64,000 nt of DNA from Duganella sp. BJB476 (GTDB taxonomy: Bacteria; Pseudomonadota; Gammaproteobacteria; Burkholderiales; Burkholderiaceae_D): the NCBI RefSeq assembly GCF_003416895.1, contig NZ_QVIO01000010.1:62001-126000 (forward strand), given 5' to 3'. This document shows, one piece after another, positions 34,314 through 43,906 of this stretch. Both the position numbers and the translations under genes were made by a program. Each line of letters begins with the position of its first letter. The stretch's first letter is position 1. The notes under the pieces are model-generated. The model was not told where the DNA came from, did not search any database, and was given only the letters and a program-made list of their open reading frames with translations.

Positions 34314-37067
34314 TTGCCAATGATTGCACCAAACGCGTCACGTTTTTACCAGCGCTGGCTGGCCGCCGCTCCCGACCGCGCCGCCAAGGCTGATGATTTA
34401 GCGCAATTATCGCTTGCCCAGATTAATCTTGCTGATTATTTAGCAAAAGAAGCCGCCAACGTGCCCCCGGGCGCCCCGCCGCTGCCCTTGCCGCGCGCCA
34501 TGCGCCGGCTGCGCAACCTGCTGGTATGCGTGCTGATCCGCCGCGACCTCGAAGGCAAGGCCAACCTGGCCGAGGTGGTGGAAGCCATGACCCGCTTCGC
34601 CGATTTCGCCATCCAGCAGCATATGCACGAGGTTTACGCGGAAATGACGGCGGCGCACGGCACGCCGATCGGCCGCGATTCCGGCCTGCCGCAGGAGCTG
34701 ATCGTGCTCGGCATGGGCAAGCAAGGCGGCGGCGAACTGAATGTATCGTCCGATATCGACCTGATCTTCGTCTATCCGGAGGATGGCGACACCGTCGCCG
34801 GGCCGGGCCAGCGCAGCCTGTCCAACCACGAGTTCTTCATCCGGCTGGGCAAGAAGCTGATCGCGGCTTTATCGGAGATAACGGAAGATGGCTACACATT
34901 CCGGGTCGATATGGCCTTGCGGCCGAACGGCGGCTCGGGCCCGCTGGCCGCCAGCCTGAGCATGGTGGAGCAATACCTGATCGTCCAGGGCCGCGAGTGG
35001 GAGCGCTACGCCTGGGTCAAGGCGCGCGCCGTGACCGGCCGCGCCGAGGACATCGCCGCGCTGGACGCCATCGTGCGGCCGTTCGTGTTCCGCCGCTACC
35101 TGGATTTCGGCGTGATCGACGCCATCCGCAATATGCACGCGCAGATCCGCGCCGAGGTCAACCGCCAGGAGCGGCTGCACCCGGACCGCAGCAACAACGT
35201 CAAGCTGGGCCGGGGCGGGATCCGCGAGATCGAGTTCCTGGCGCAGGTGTTCCAGCTGATACGGGGTGGGCGCGACGCCGCCCTGCGCGACCGCTCGACC
35301 CGCACCACGCTGCGCATCATCGCCGAGAAAGGCCTGCTAAGTCACGCCATCGTCTACCAACTGCTGGCTTCCTACACCTTCCTGCGCAATCTGGAGCATC
35401 GCCTGCAATACCTGGACGACGCCCAGACCCACACCCTGCCGGCCAACGACGCCGACCGCCTGCTGGTGGCGCAGATGATGGGCTTGCCCGACACCGCCAC
35501 CCTGCTGACCCAGATCGAAGCCCACCGCCAGTTCGTCGCCGGCCAGTTCGATGAAATGTTCTCGGACAAGACCAGCGGCAGCGACAACGACATCAATCCG
35601 CAATCCAGCAACGAGTGCGCCGATCCCGACAACCGCGAAGCCATGGTGTCGCGCTTCACCGCCCTGGGTTTCGACGATCCCGAGGGCGCGGCCAAGCGCC
35701 TGATCGCGACCTGGCAGGCGCCGCGCCTGCAATCGCTGCCGGAAGCCAGCCGCAACCGCCTGCTGGGGCTGGTCAACGCGGCGCTGCCGCTGATCGTGCA
35801 ATGCTCGCTGGAATCGAGCGGCGGCAACCAGCAGGCCACGCTGGGCCGGCTGCTGGATTTCCTGGAGGCGATCGCGCGCCGCTCGGCCTATCTGTCGCTG
35901 CTGACCGAGTATCCGCACACGCTGGCGCGGGTGATCCGCATGGTGCACGCCAGCGGCTGGGCCGCGCAATTCCTCAGCCAGCACCCCATCCTGCTCGACG
36001 AGCTGCTGGACGACCGCGTCCGCAACGCCGTGTTCGACCCGGTGGCGCTGGCGGCCGACCTGGAAATACAGCTGGCCTCGGCGCCCGGTGATACCGAACG
36101 GCAGATGGATATCCTGCGCGAAATCCACCACGCCCAGCTGTTCCACCTGCTGGCGCAGGACCTGGCTGGCGACCTGACGGTGGAAAAGCTGGCCGACCAC
36201 CTGTCGGCGCTGGCCGACACCATCGTCGCCGCCGCCATCAAGGCGATCTGGCAGATGGTGGCCACGCGCCACCGCGAGGTGCCGCAGTTCGCGGTGATCG
36301 CCTACGGCAAGCTGGGCGGCAAGGAGCTGGGCTATGTGTCCGACCTGGACGTGATCTTCCTGTACGACGACAGCGACCAGGAAGCGCCGGCCCAGTACGC
36401 CAAGCTGGCGCAGCGTTTTATTACCTGGATGACATCGCACACCTCGGCCGGCATCCTGTTCGACATCGATACCGCGCTGCGGCCGGACGGCGCCAGCGGC
36501 ATGCTGGTGTCGAGCGTGTCGGCGTTCGAGAAATACCAGAGCAGCTCGGCCTGGGTATGGGAGCACCAGGCGCTGACCCGCGCCCGCTTCTGCGCCGGCG
36601 ACGCCACGATCGGCCTGCGCTTCGACGAAATCCGCGAGGCGGTGCTGCGCAAGGAGCGTCCGGCCGACGGTCCGCTGAAGCAGGAAGTCATTGCAATGCG
36701 GAAACGCATGGTCGACGCCAAGCCGAATCACAGCGAGTTGTTCGACCTGAAACAGGATCCGGGCGGCATGATCGACATCGAGTTCATCGTCCAGTTCCTG
36801 GTCTTGCAACACGCGGCGGCCTACCCGCAGCTGACCGCCAACTACGGCAACATTGCACTTTTGAAAATGTGCGGCGAGCTGGGTTTGATCGACGCCGGAC
36901 TGGCGGCGCGGGTCGGCGACGCCTATCGCCAGTTGCGCAAGTTACAACACCAACTGCGCCTGCAAGGCCAGGACCTGGCGCGCGTCGATCCGCAATTGGT
37001 GGCCACCCACGCGACCCAGGTCACGGAATTATGGCGCACTATATTCGAAGACAATGTTGCCAAGTAA
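34314..37067 (+). CDS. glnE: Bifunctional glutamine synthetase adenylyltransferase/deadenylylase
   Basis: 917 residues from a TTG at 34314; AGGA ends 6 bases before the TTG but 12 before the ATG at 34320, so TTG is preferred. The two nucleotidyltransferase domains are clear: the deadenylylase with G-M-G-K-Q-G-G-G-E-L-N-V-S-S-D-I-D-L near 140 and the adenylyltransferase with Y-G-K-L-G-G-K-E-L-G-Y-V-S-D-L-D-V-I near 665, each followed by a helical regulatory domain. It adds or removes AMP on glutamine synthetase in response to PII and glutamine. Together with ntrBC at 60.7-63.4 kb, much of the nitrogen-control machinery lies in this window. The first 40 codons are richer in AT than the rest. 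Confidence 0.96.
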   Translation: MPMIAPNASRFYQRWLAAAPDRAAKADDLAQLSLAQINLADYLAKEAANVPPGAPPLPLPRAMRRLRNLLVCVLIRRDLEGKANLAEVVEAMTRFADFAIQQHMHEVYAEMTAAHGTPIGRDSGLPQELIVLGMGKQGGGELNVSSDIDLIFVYPEDGDTVAGPGQRSLSNHEFFIRLGKKLIAALSEITEDGYTFRVDMALRPNGGSGPLAASLSMVEQYLIVQGREWERYAWVKARAVTGRAEDIAALDAIVRPFVFRRYLDFGVIDAIRNMHAQIRAEVNRQERLHPDRSNNVKLGRGGIREIEFLAQVFQLIRGGRDAALRDRSTRTTLRIIAEKGLLSHAIVYQLLASYTFLRNLEHRLQYLDDAQTHTLPANDADRLLVAQMMGLPDTATLLTQIEAHRQFVAGQFDEMFSDKTSGSDNDINPQSSNECADPDNREAMVSRFTALGFDDPEGAAKRLIATWQAPRLQSLPEASRNRLLGLVNAALPLIVQCSLESSGGNQQATLGRLLDFLEAIARRSAYLSLLTEYPHTLARVIRMVHASGWAAQFLSQHPILLDELLDDRVRNAVFDPVALAADLEIQLASAPGDTERQMDILREIHHAQLFHLLAQDLAGDLTVEKLADHLSALADTIVAAAIKAIWQMVATRHREVPQFAVIAYGKLGGKELGYVSDLDVIFLYDDSDQEAPAQYAKLAQRFITWMTSHTSAGILFDIDTALRPDGASGMLVSSVSAFEKYQSSSAWVWEHQALTRARFCAGDATIGLRFDEIREAVLRKERPADGPLKQEVIAMRKRMVDAKPNHSELFDLKQDPGGMIDIEFIVQFLVLQHAAAYPQLTANYGNIALLKMCGELGLIDAGLAARVGDAYRQLRKLQHQLRLQGQDLARVDPQLVATHATQVTELWRTIFEDNVAK

Positions 37068-37187
37068 CAACGAAGCTTTTGTTAAATTGCTGCTGTTGTG
37101 ATTTAAACTCGTCAACTACAGTAATATTGAAAACCACAACATCAGAGCGCCCCGCGCCATCGCCGTTTTATTCAAAGGAGAAATGAT

Positions 37188-37649
37188 ATGAGAGCATTAA
37201 TCGGTGCCGCAGCGTTAAGCTTAAGCATGTTTGCAATGTCATCGACCGCTGTGGCCGCCGACAAGGGAACGCCTGACGAAGCGGTCGCCATGGTAAAGAA
37301 AGCGGTTGCCCTGATTAAATCCGATGGCAAGGAAAAAGCTTTCGCCGCGATTTCCGATCCGGCCAATACGACTTTCCATGACCGCGACCTGTATATTTAT
37401 GTGTACGATTTAAATGGCATCGCTTTGGCCCATGGTAATAATCCTAAAATGGTCGGCAAACCTTTGATTACCCTCAAGGATAATGAAGGAAAACCGATGA
37501 TTAAAGAAATGGTCGACCTCGCCAAATCCAAGGGCAAGGGCTGGGTGGATTTCAAATGGCCGAATCCGGTCACCAAGGCGGTGGAAGCCAAATCCGGCTA
37601 TATCGAAAAGGTCGACGAGATGTTGGTCGGTTCCGGCATCTACAAATAA
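37188..37649 (+). CDS. Periplasmic single-Cache-domain protein
   Basis: 153 residues. A signal peptide (MRALIGAAALSLSMFAMSS ... V-A-A) is followed by one small-molecule-binding Cache domain of the sCache_2 kind: a helix with A-V-A-M-V-K-K-A-V, then F-H-D-R-D-L-Y-I-Y-V-Y-D-L-N-G-I-A-L-A-H-G and G-K-G-W-V-D-F-K-W-P-N-P-V-T-K. Such stand-alone Cache proteins are presumed ligand-binding sensors, often beside kinases; no partner is adjacent here. A strong AAGGAG lies 7 bases before the ATG, and a terminator follows, so it is a separate transcription unit. Codon use (many TTA, ATT, AAA) is AT-richer than its neighbours. Confidence 0.85.
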   Translation: MRALIGAAALSLSMFAMSSTAVAADKGTPDEAVAMVKKAVALIKSDGKEKAFAAISDPANTTFHDRDLYIYVYDLNGIALAHGNNPKMVGKPLITLKDNEGKPMIKEMVDLAKSKGKGWVDFKWPNPVTKAVEAKSGYIEKVDEMLVGSGIYK

Positions 37650-37669
37650 AAGCAGTAGCGCGACGCAAC

Positions 37670-37696
37670 AACCGGGACGATGTCCCGGTTTTTTTT
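37670..37696 (+). terminator. Rho-independent terminator after the Cache protein gene
   Basis: ACCGGGAC-GAT-GTCCCGGT followed by eight T residues, 20 bases after the stop codon. Confidence 0.93.
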
Positions 37697-37761
37697 CGCC
37701 TTCATTCTGGGATTATGCCAAAAATTGGCGCGTAAACGCCAGAAACGAGCTTACGGTCGGG

Positions 37762-37791
37762 GGAACTCTTCGGCAGCCTAGTCAGTCTATA
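37762..37791 (+). promoter_or_regulatory. Possible ECF-sigma promoter of TBDR3
   Basis: GGAACT (37762-37767), then 17 bases, then GTCTATA (37785-37791), the GGAAC/GTC pattern typical of many ECF sigma promoters. No sigma-70 hexamer pair is better placed. The start codon is 48 bases downstream. A short match that could occur by chance. Confidence 0.35.
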
Positions 37792-37838
37792 AGCGGTGGC
37801 ATTCCAAAATAACCGCGACACATCCTAGGAGCCGGATA

Positions 37839-40760
37839 ATGAATAATGAAACCACGATCTCCCGCGCCATTCGCCTGCTGTGCATAGTCGGCCCGGCATT
37901 AGGCGCGCAAACCGCAATGAGCCAGGAAACTGCCGAACCCATGCAAAAGGTGCTGATAACCGGTTCCCGCATCGCTTCGCCGGCGGCGGAATCACCCTCG
38001 CCATTGCAGATATTAAACTCGGTGGATATAGCCGCGTCCGGCGCCACTAATCTGCAGGATTTATTGCAGAAAAATCCGACAATGGGCACGCCGACCATCA
38101 GCCGCGCCAATTCCAATTTCCAGACATCGAGCGCCGGCGTTTCCACGGTTAATTTAAGAAACCTCGGCGATTCACGCACGCTGGTATTAGTTAACGGACG
38201 GCGTTTTGTTTCCGGCGTGCCCGGAGATACTGCGGTCGACCTCAACACTATTCCCACGGATTTTATCGACCGGGTGGAATTATTAACCGGTGGCACCTCC
38301 GCCACTTATGGCTCGGATGCCGTCGCCGGCGTGATCAATATTATTCTGAAGAAAAACTTTAACGGCGTGCTATTCGACGCGCAAACCGGCCGCAGCAACG
38401 AAGGCGACGACTTCAAAAAGAAACTGGCATTGACTTTCGGCACCACCAGCGCCGACGGCGCCAGCAATGTCATGGGCCATTTCGGCTACTCGAAACAGGG
38501 CGCGGTGTACTCGCGCGACCGTCCGGCCTCGGCCGTCGACCAGACCTCGGCCATCACCCAGGGCCACCCGGAACTGGCCTTCGTGGTCAAGCGGCCCAAC
38601 TTTTCCGGCTACGCGCCGCAGGGCCATTTCTTCGGCGACAGCGAAGATTTCACCTATGATAAAAACAACAACATTACCCCGTGGAATCAAAATGGCGCGG
38701 CCGGCAGCGGCGCCGGCGCCACTGGTTTCAACCGTTCGGCCTACCGCCTGATCGCCGTGCCGACCGAGCGCTACCTGTTCGCCACCAACAGCAACTGGGC
38801 GTTCAACGACCAGCACAGCGCGTTTTTCGAGGGCACCTACGCCTCGTCCAAGGTCGATACCAATATCGAACCCTTCGCCCTGGGCTCGGACCAGGTGTAC
38901 AAGCCCAGCGGCCAGGTGCCGGCCGCCTCCCTGGTCAACGGCGTGCTGGTCAAGAACCCGCTGGTGCCGCAGTACTTATATGACCGCATCAGCGATACCG
39001 ACGGCGACGGCGTGCCGGATTACTTCTTCACCCGCAGGCTGTCCGAGTTCGGCCCGCGCCATTCGACGGTGGATCGCGACACTTTCCGCCTGGCGACCGG
39101 CCTGAAGGGCACGGTGCACGACTGGAGCTATGAAGCTTACCTGGCCTACGGCAAGACCAAGGAGGCGCAGAACTCCACCGGCCAGGTCAATGTGATGAGC
39201 TTGCGCAATGCGCTGGAGGCGATCCCCGGCCCGGACGGCGCGCCGGTGTGCCGCGACGTGCATGCGGTGGCCGAGGGTTGTGTTCCGATCAACATCTTCG
39301 GCTACAACAGCATCACCCCGGCCGCGCTCAAATACGTGACCGCGCCCGGCTCGCTGGAAACCGCGATCACGCAGAAGCTGGTGGGCGGCTCGGTCACCGG
39401 CGAGGTGCCCGGCCTGGCCGCCGGCCGCATCGGCATCGCCGCCGGCTTCGAGTGGCGCAGCGAGGATTCCAGCGCGATTCCCGACCCGCTGACCCAGTCC
39501 GGCCTGAATGCCGGCAACGCCCTGCCCCCCACCTTCGGCAACTTCCTGGTGCGCGAAGTGTTTGTCGAAACCAGGGTGCCGCTGCTCAAGGACCGGCCGT
39601 TCGCCCGCGAGCTGAGCTTCCTCGGCACGGTACGCCACGGCGATTATTCCACCGTCGGCAGCACCTACAGCTGGAACGCCGGCCTGGAATGGGGCGTCAG
39701 CTCCGACTTCAAGCTGCGCGGCACGCGCGCGCAATCGACGCGGGCGCCCAATATCAACGAACTGTTCCAGGCGCCCAGCCAGGACTTCCCCACCGGACTG
39801 GTCGACCCCTGCGAGGGCGTGGCGTCTTCCGGGACCAGCGCGCTGGCCGTCAATTGCCGCAATGCGCCGGGAGTTGCCGCCAATATGGCGGCACATGGCG
39901 GCATATTCACGTTAAATCAGGCCGACCAGCAGGGCATCAGCGGCTACAACAGCGGCAACCCCAAGCTCAAGGCGGAAAAAGGCCGCTCCACCACGATAGG
40001 CCTGGTGGTGACGCCGCGCTCGGTGCCGATGTTGCGTCGCTTCACCTTTACGCTGGACTATTTCACCATCAAGATCGCCGACGCCATCGTCAGCACCGAC
40101 CGCCAATATGCGCTGGATCAATGCTATAACCAGAACAACCAGGCGTTTTGCAGCTTCATCACGCGCCGTCCCGCCGCCGTGGGCAACCTGAGTTCCGGCT
40201 CCATTCAATATAGCAACATCGCCTCCACCAACAGCGGCGGCTTCGGCACCGAGGGCGTCGATGTCACGGCCTCGTGGTCGGACAAGGTCGGCCCCGGCAA
40301 CCTGAGCGCCCGCCTGGCCTGGACCTGGCTGCGCCAGCTGTGGCAGAAAGCGACGCCGGAGGCGGAGAAGAACAGCGATGTCGGCGAGATCACGGCGGCC
40401 AACACCAATGCGCCGCGCAACCGGGCCGGCCTCAACCTCGCCTACAAATGGGGGCCGGCCGGCGTCAACTGGACTGCCACCTACACCGGCCCGGTGTCGC
40501 TGGACGACCAGTTCCTGAAGAGCTTGAGCATCGCGCCGGGCTCGGTGGGCGTGGGTTCGCGCACCTACAACGATTTCCAGTTCACCTATGACGTGAAGAA
40601 ATACCTGCAGCTGTACCTGGGCATCGACAACGCGTTCAACGCCAAGGCGCCGCCCGTCATCAGCGGCCTGCCCGGCAACCAGACCGGCACCGAAACCGAT
40701 ACCTCGACCTACGACGCGATCGGCCGGCGCTACTATCTGGGCCTGCGCATCACCTTGTAG
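37839..40760 (+). CDS. TonB-dependent outer-membrane receptor (TBDR3)
   Basis: 973 residues from the ATG at 37839 (AGGAG 8 bases upstream). Signal peptide MNNETTISRAIRLLCIVGPA to about residue 28, then M-Q-K-V-L-I-T-G-S-R-I. The plug (about 40-170) has L-V-L-V-N-G-R-R-F-V-S-G and V-E-L-L-T-G-G-T-S-A-T-Y-G-S-D-A-V-A-G-V-I-N-I-I-L-K. The barrel ends Y-Y-L-G-L-R-I-T-L. An internal loop (about 385-395) carries D-T-D-G-D-G-V-P-D, a thrombospondin-3/EF-hand-like calcium motif. No STN domain. Closely similar to the next gene, a tandem duplicate. The first third uses many TTA leucine codons, while the rest uses CTG almost only. Confidence 0.93.
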   Translation: MNNETTISRAIRLLCIVGPALGAQTAMSQETAEPMQKVLITGSRIASPAAESPSPLQILNSVDIAASGATNLQDLLQKNPTMGTPTISRANSNFQTSSAGVSTVNLRNLGDSRTLVLVNGRRFVSGVPGDTAVDLNTIPTDFIDRVELLTGGTSATYGSDAVAGVINIILKKNFNGVLFDAQTGRSNEGDDFKKKLALTFGTTSADGASNVMGHFGYSKQGAVYSRDRPASAVDQTSAITQGHPELAFVVKRPNFSGYAPQGHFFGDSEDFTYDKNNNITPWNQNGAAGSGAGATGFNRSAYRLIAVPTERYLFATNSNWAFNDQHSAFFEGTYASSKVDTNIEPFALGSDQVYKPSGQVPAASLVNGVLVKNPLVPQYLYDRISDTDGDGVPDYFFTRRLSEFGPRHSTVDRDTFRLATGLKGTVHDWSYEAYLAYGKTKEAQNSTGQVNVMSLRNALEAIPGPDGAPVCRDVHAVAEGCVPINIFGYNSITPAALKYVTAPGSLETAITQKLVGGSVTGEVPGLAAGRIGIAAGFEWRSEDSSAIPDPLTQSGLNAGNALPPTFGNFLVREVFVETRVPLLKDRPFARELSFLGTVRHGDYSTVGSTYSWNAGLEWGVSSDFKLRGTRAQSTRAPNINELFQAPSQDFPTGLVDPCEGVASSGTSALAVNCRNAPGVAANMAAHGGIFTLNQADQQGISGYNSGNPKLKAEKGRSTTIGLVVTPRSVPMLRRFTFTLDYFTIKIADAIVSTDRQYALDQCYNQNNQAFCSFITRRPAAVGNLSSGSIQYSNIASTNSGGFGTEGVDVTASWSDKVGPGNLSARLAWTWLRQLWQKATPEAEKNSDVGEITAANTNAPRNRAGLNLAYKWGPAGVNWTATYTGPVSLDDQFLKSLSIAPGSVGVGSRTYNDFQFTYDVKKYLQLYLGIDNAFNAKAPPVISGLPGNQTGTETDTSTYDAIGRRYYLGLRITL

Positions 40761-40809
40761 CGTAAAAAGAACAGCAACGTTGGTTTTTTGATTATTTTGT
40801 CATTTTTTG

Positions 40810-40839
40810 TTTACAAAAATACCATTCGCCAAATACATT
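40810..40839 (+). promoter_or_regulatory. Possible sigma-70 promoter of TBDR4
   Basis: TTTACA (40810-40815), 18-base spacer, TACATT (40834-40839), 65 bases before the start codon. No terminator is evident between TBDR3 and TBDR4, so read-through is also possible. Confidence 0.4.
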
Positions 40840-40903
40840 AGCAAATCGGAAAAAATGTTCTTCCGACAATTTGTAATGCTCATGAAAATTGGAGGAGTTG
40901 GTA

Positions 40904-43840
40904 ATGATCAAGGAAACAACGTTGTCCCGTTCGGTACGCATGATCTGCGTGGGCGGTCTGGCGCTCGGCTTACAAGCCGCACACGCCCAGGAAGCAGCCA
41001 TACAAAAAATCGAAATCACCGGTTCACGCATTGCGGCGCCTGGCGCCGACTCGCCGTCGCCGCTGCAACTGCTGTCGTCGGCCGATATCGCCGCCTCCGG
41101 CGCCACCAACCTGCAAGAACTGCTGCAGAAAAACCCGACCCTGGGCACGCCGACGCTGAGCCGCACCAACTCCAACTTCCTGACCTCCGGCGGCGGCGTC
41201 TCGACCATCAACCTGCGCAACCTGGGCGACTCCCGCACCCTGGTGCTGGTCAACGGCCGCCGCTTCGTCTCCGGCGTGCCGGGCGACAGCGCAGTCGACC
41301 TGAACACCATTCCAACCGACTTCATCGAACGCGTCGAACTGCTGACCGGCGGCGCCTCGGCGACCTACGGCTCCGACGCCGTGGCCGGCGTGGTCAACAT
41401 TATTTTGAAGCGCAACTTCAACGGCCTGTCGGTCGACGCGCAGACCGGCCGCAGCAGCAAAGGCGACGACTTCAAGAAGAAACTGTCGCTGACCTTCGGC
41501 ACCACCAGCGCCGACGGCGCCAGCAACGTCATGGGCCACCTGGGCTACTCCAAGCAGGGCGCCGTGATGAGCCGCGACCGCGAGGTTTCAGCCATCGACC
41601 AGGTCAGCAAGCTGACCGAAACCGGCGAAGCGGGCGACGCCTTCATCGCCGCCCGCCCGCGCTACTCGGGTATCGCGCCGCAGGGCCGCTTCTTCTTCGA
41701 CAAGGACCCCGTCAGCGGCAAGGCCGGCAGCTACACCTACGACAAGGACGGCAAGGTCATTCCGTGGGACGGCAACGGCGTCAACGGCCCGGCCACCGGC
41801 TTCAACCGCTCGTACTACCGCGCCATCGCCGTGCCGACCGAGCGCTTCCTGCTCGCCCTCACCGGCAACCACACGATCAACGACAACCTCAGCGCCTTCT
41901 TCGAGGGTAATTTCGCGTCGAGCAAAACCCGCACCAACACCGAACCGTTCGCGATGCAGTCGATCGACATCTTCAAGGCCAACGCCGGCAAGACCCCGGC
42001 CGACACCCTGGTCAACGGCGTCGCCGTGCGCAACCCGCTGGTGCCGCAATACCTGTACGACCGCATCACCGACACCGATGGCGACGGCTTGAAAGACTAC
42101 GTCTTCAACCGCCGCCTGGCCGAAGTGGGCAGCCGCACCGCAGGCGCCGACCGCGACACCTTCCGCCTGGCCACCGGCCTGAAGGGCACGATCCAGGACT
42201 GGAACTGGGATAGCTACATCGCCTTCGGCCGCACCAAGGAAGCGCAGTCGTCGAGCGGCCAGATCAACGTGCTCAACGTGCGCAACGCACTGGCCGCGAT
42301 CACCGACACCAAGGACGACAACCACAACGGCAGCACCACCGACGCCATCTGCGCCGACGCCAACGCCCGCGCCCAGGGTTGCGTGCCGCTCAATGTGTTC
42401 GGCCTGAACACCATTTCGCCGGAGGCGCTCAAATACATCAGCGCCCCGGGTTCGCTGGCCACCTCGGTGACCCAGAAACTGGTGGGCGGTTCGATCAACG
42501 GCGAGATCTTCGAGCTGCCAGCCGGTAAGATCGGCGTCGCGGCCGGCTTCGAATGGCGCGGCGAATCCTCCAGCGCGGTACCGGATGCGCTGACCCAGGC
42601 TGGCCTGAACGCCGGCAATGCCACTCCCGCCGTCGAGGGCGATTTCCACGTGCGCGAGTTCTTCGTCGAGACCCGCGTCCCGCTGCTGAAGGATGCACCG
42701 TTCGCCAAGGCGCTGACCTTGAACGGCGCCTTCCGCAACGGCCACTATTCGAGCGTGGGCAACACCAACAGCTGGAACGCGGGCTTCGAATGGCAGCCGG
42801 TTTCGGACGTGAAATTCCGCGGCACGCGCGCGCTGTCGACCCGTGCGCCGAACATCAGCGAACTGTACTCGCCGCCGGCGCAGACCTTCCCGAGCGTGAC
42901 CGACCCATGCCTGGGCGTGACCGCGACCTCGGTGGGCGCCAAGGACAGCGCCTGCCGCGCCGCCACCGGCGTGATGGCCAACATCGCCGCCAACGGCCAG
43001 TTCACGCTGACCCAACCGGACATCCAGGGCGTGAGCGGCTACAACATCGGCAATCCCACCCTGCGTGCCGAAAAAGGCCGCTCGACCACCGTCGGCGTGG
43101 TGCTCACGCCGCGCTCGATCCCGATGCTGAGCAAGTTCACCTTCACGGCCGACTACTTCAACATCAAGATCTCGGACGCGATCAGCAGCAACGGCCGCGA
43201 CTACACGCTCGACCAGTGCTACAACAAGGGCAACCAGAATTACTGCAAATTCATCACGCGCCGCAGCGTGGGCGGCGGTTCGATCAGCACCGGCGCGCTG
43301 CAGTACATCGACAGCGTTGCCGGCAACAGCGGCGGCACCGCCACCGAAGGCGTGGACATGACGGCATCCTGGTCCGACAAAGTCGGTCCTGGCCGCCTGA
43401 GCGCCAACATCGCCTACACCTACCTGAAGGACTTCTGGGATATTCCACAGACCGGCGCCGACAAGGACTACTCGGTGGGTGAAGTCGGCTTCGCGCGCAA
43501 CAAGGCCGTCATCAACCTGGCCTACAAATGGGGCGACTTCGGCGTCACCTCGACCACCAGCTACACCGGCCGTTCGCGCCTGGACGACCAGTTCCTGAAC
43601 GCCTACGACCTGGCGCCGGATTCGGTGATGATCGGTTCGCGCACCATCAACGACTTCCAGGTCACCTGGTCGCCGCGCAAGAACTGGGAACTGTACCTGG
43701 GCATCAACAACGCCTTTGACGTCAAGGCGCCACGCATCTTGACCGGCCTGAACGGCAATACCACCGGCGCGGAAACCAACGCCAGCGTGTACGACCCGAT
43801 CGGCCGCCGCGCCTACCTGGGCGTGCGCGGTACGCTGTAA
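40904..43840 (+). CDS. TonB-dependent outer-membrane receptor (TBDR4)
   Basis: 978 residues from the ATG at 40904, preceded by GGAGGAG; a TTG five codons earlier lies at the edge of that site and is rejected. Signal peptide MIKETTLSRSVRMICVGGLA to about A-H-A-Q, then I-Q-K-I-E-I-T-G-S-R-I. Plug with L-Q-E-L-L-Q-K-N-P-T-L-G-T-P and V-E-L-L-T-G-G-A-S-A-T-Y-G-S-D-A-V-A-G-V-V-N-I-I-L-K. The barrel ends L-G-V-R-G-T-L. A D-T-D-G-D-G-L-K-D calcium-type loop lies at the same place as in TBDR3. Most similar to TBDR3 across the whole length, so the pair arose by duplication. Ligand unknown. Confidence 0.93.
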   Translation: MIKETTLSRSVRMICVGGLALGLQAAHAQEAAIQKIEITGSRIAAPGADSPSPLQLLSSADIAASGATNLQELLQKNPTLGTPTLSRTNSNFLTSGGGVSTINLRNLGDSRTLVLVNGRRFVSGVPGDSAVDLNTIPTDFIERVELLTGGASATYGSDAVAGVVNIILKRNFNGLSVDAQTGRSSKGDDFKKKLSLTFGTTSADGASNVMGHLGYSKQGAVMSRDREVSAIDQVSKLTETGEAGDAFIAARPRYSGIAPQGRFFFDKDPVSGKAGSYTYDKDGKVIPWDGNGVNGPATGFNRSYYRAIAVPTERFLLALTGNHTINDNLSAFFEGNFASSKTRTNTEPFAMQSIDIFKANAGKTPADTLVNGVAVRNPLVPQYLYDRITDTDGDGLKDYVFNRRLAEVGSRTAGADRDTFRLATGLKGTIQDWNWDSYIAFGRTKEAQSSSGQINVLNVRNALAAITDTKDDNHNGSTTDAICADANARAQGCVPLNVFGLNTISPEALKYISAPGSLATSVTQKLVGGSINGEIFELPAGKIGVAAGFEWRGESSSAVPDALTQAGLNAGNATPAVEGDFHVREFFVETRVPLLKDAPFAKALTLNGAFRNGHYSSVGNTNSWNAGFEWQPVSDVKFRGTRALSTRAPNISELYSPPAQTFPSVTDPCLGVTATSVGAKDSACRAATGVMANIAANGQFTLTQPDIQGVSGYNIGNPTLRAEKGRSTTVGVVLTPRSIPMLSKFTFTADYFNIKISDAISSNGRDYTLDQCYNKGNQNYCKFITRRSVGGGSISTGALQYIDSVAGNSGGTATEGVDMTASWSDKVGPGRLSANIAYTYLKDFWDIPQTGADKDYSVGEVGFARNKAVINLAYKWGDFGVTSTTSYTGRSRLDDQFLNAYDLAPDSVMIGSRTINDFQVTWSPRKNWELYLGINNAFDVKAPRILTGLNGNTTGAETNASVYDPIGRRAYLGVRGTL

Positions 43841-43854
43841 TCGTTCTACGCACA

Positions 43855-43888
43855 TAAAAAAAGCCTGCCGGGTTGCGCCGGCAGGCTC
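43855..43888 (-). terminator. Rho-independent terminator of tkt-gap
   Basis: On the minus strand AGCCTGCCGG-CGCAA-CCCGGCAGGCT-type stem followed by seven or more T residues, 19 bases after the gap stop. It faces the end of TBDR4, which shows no separate terminator. Confidence 0.9.
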
Positions 43889-43906
43889 TACTGGACTCGC
43901 GGAAGC

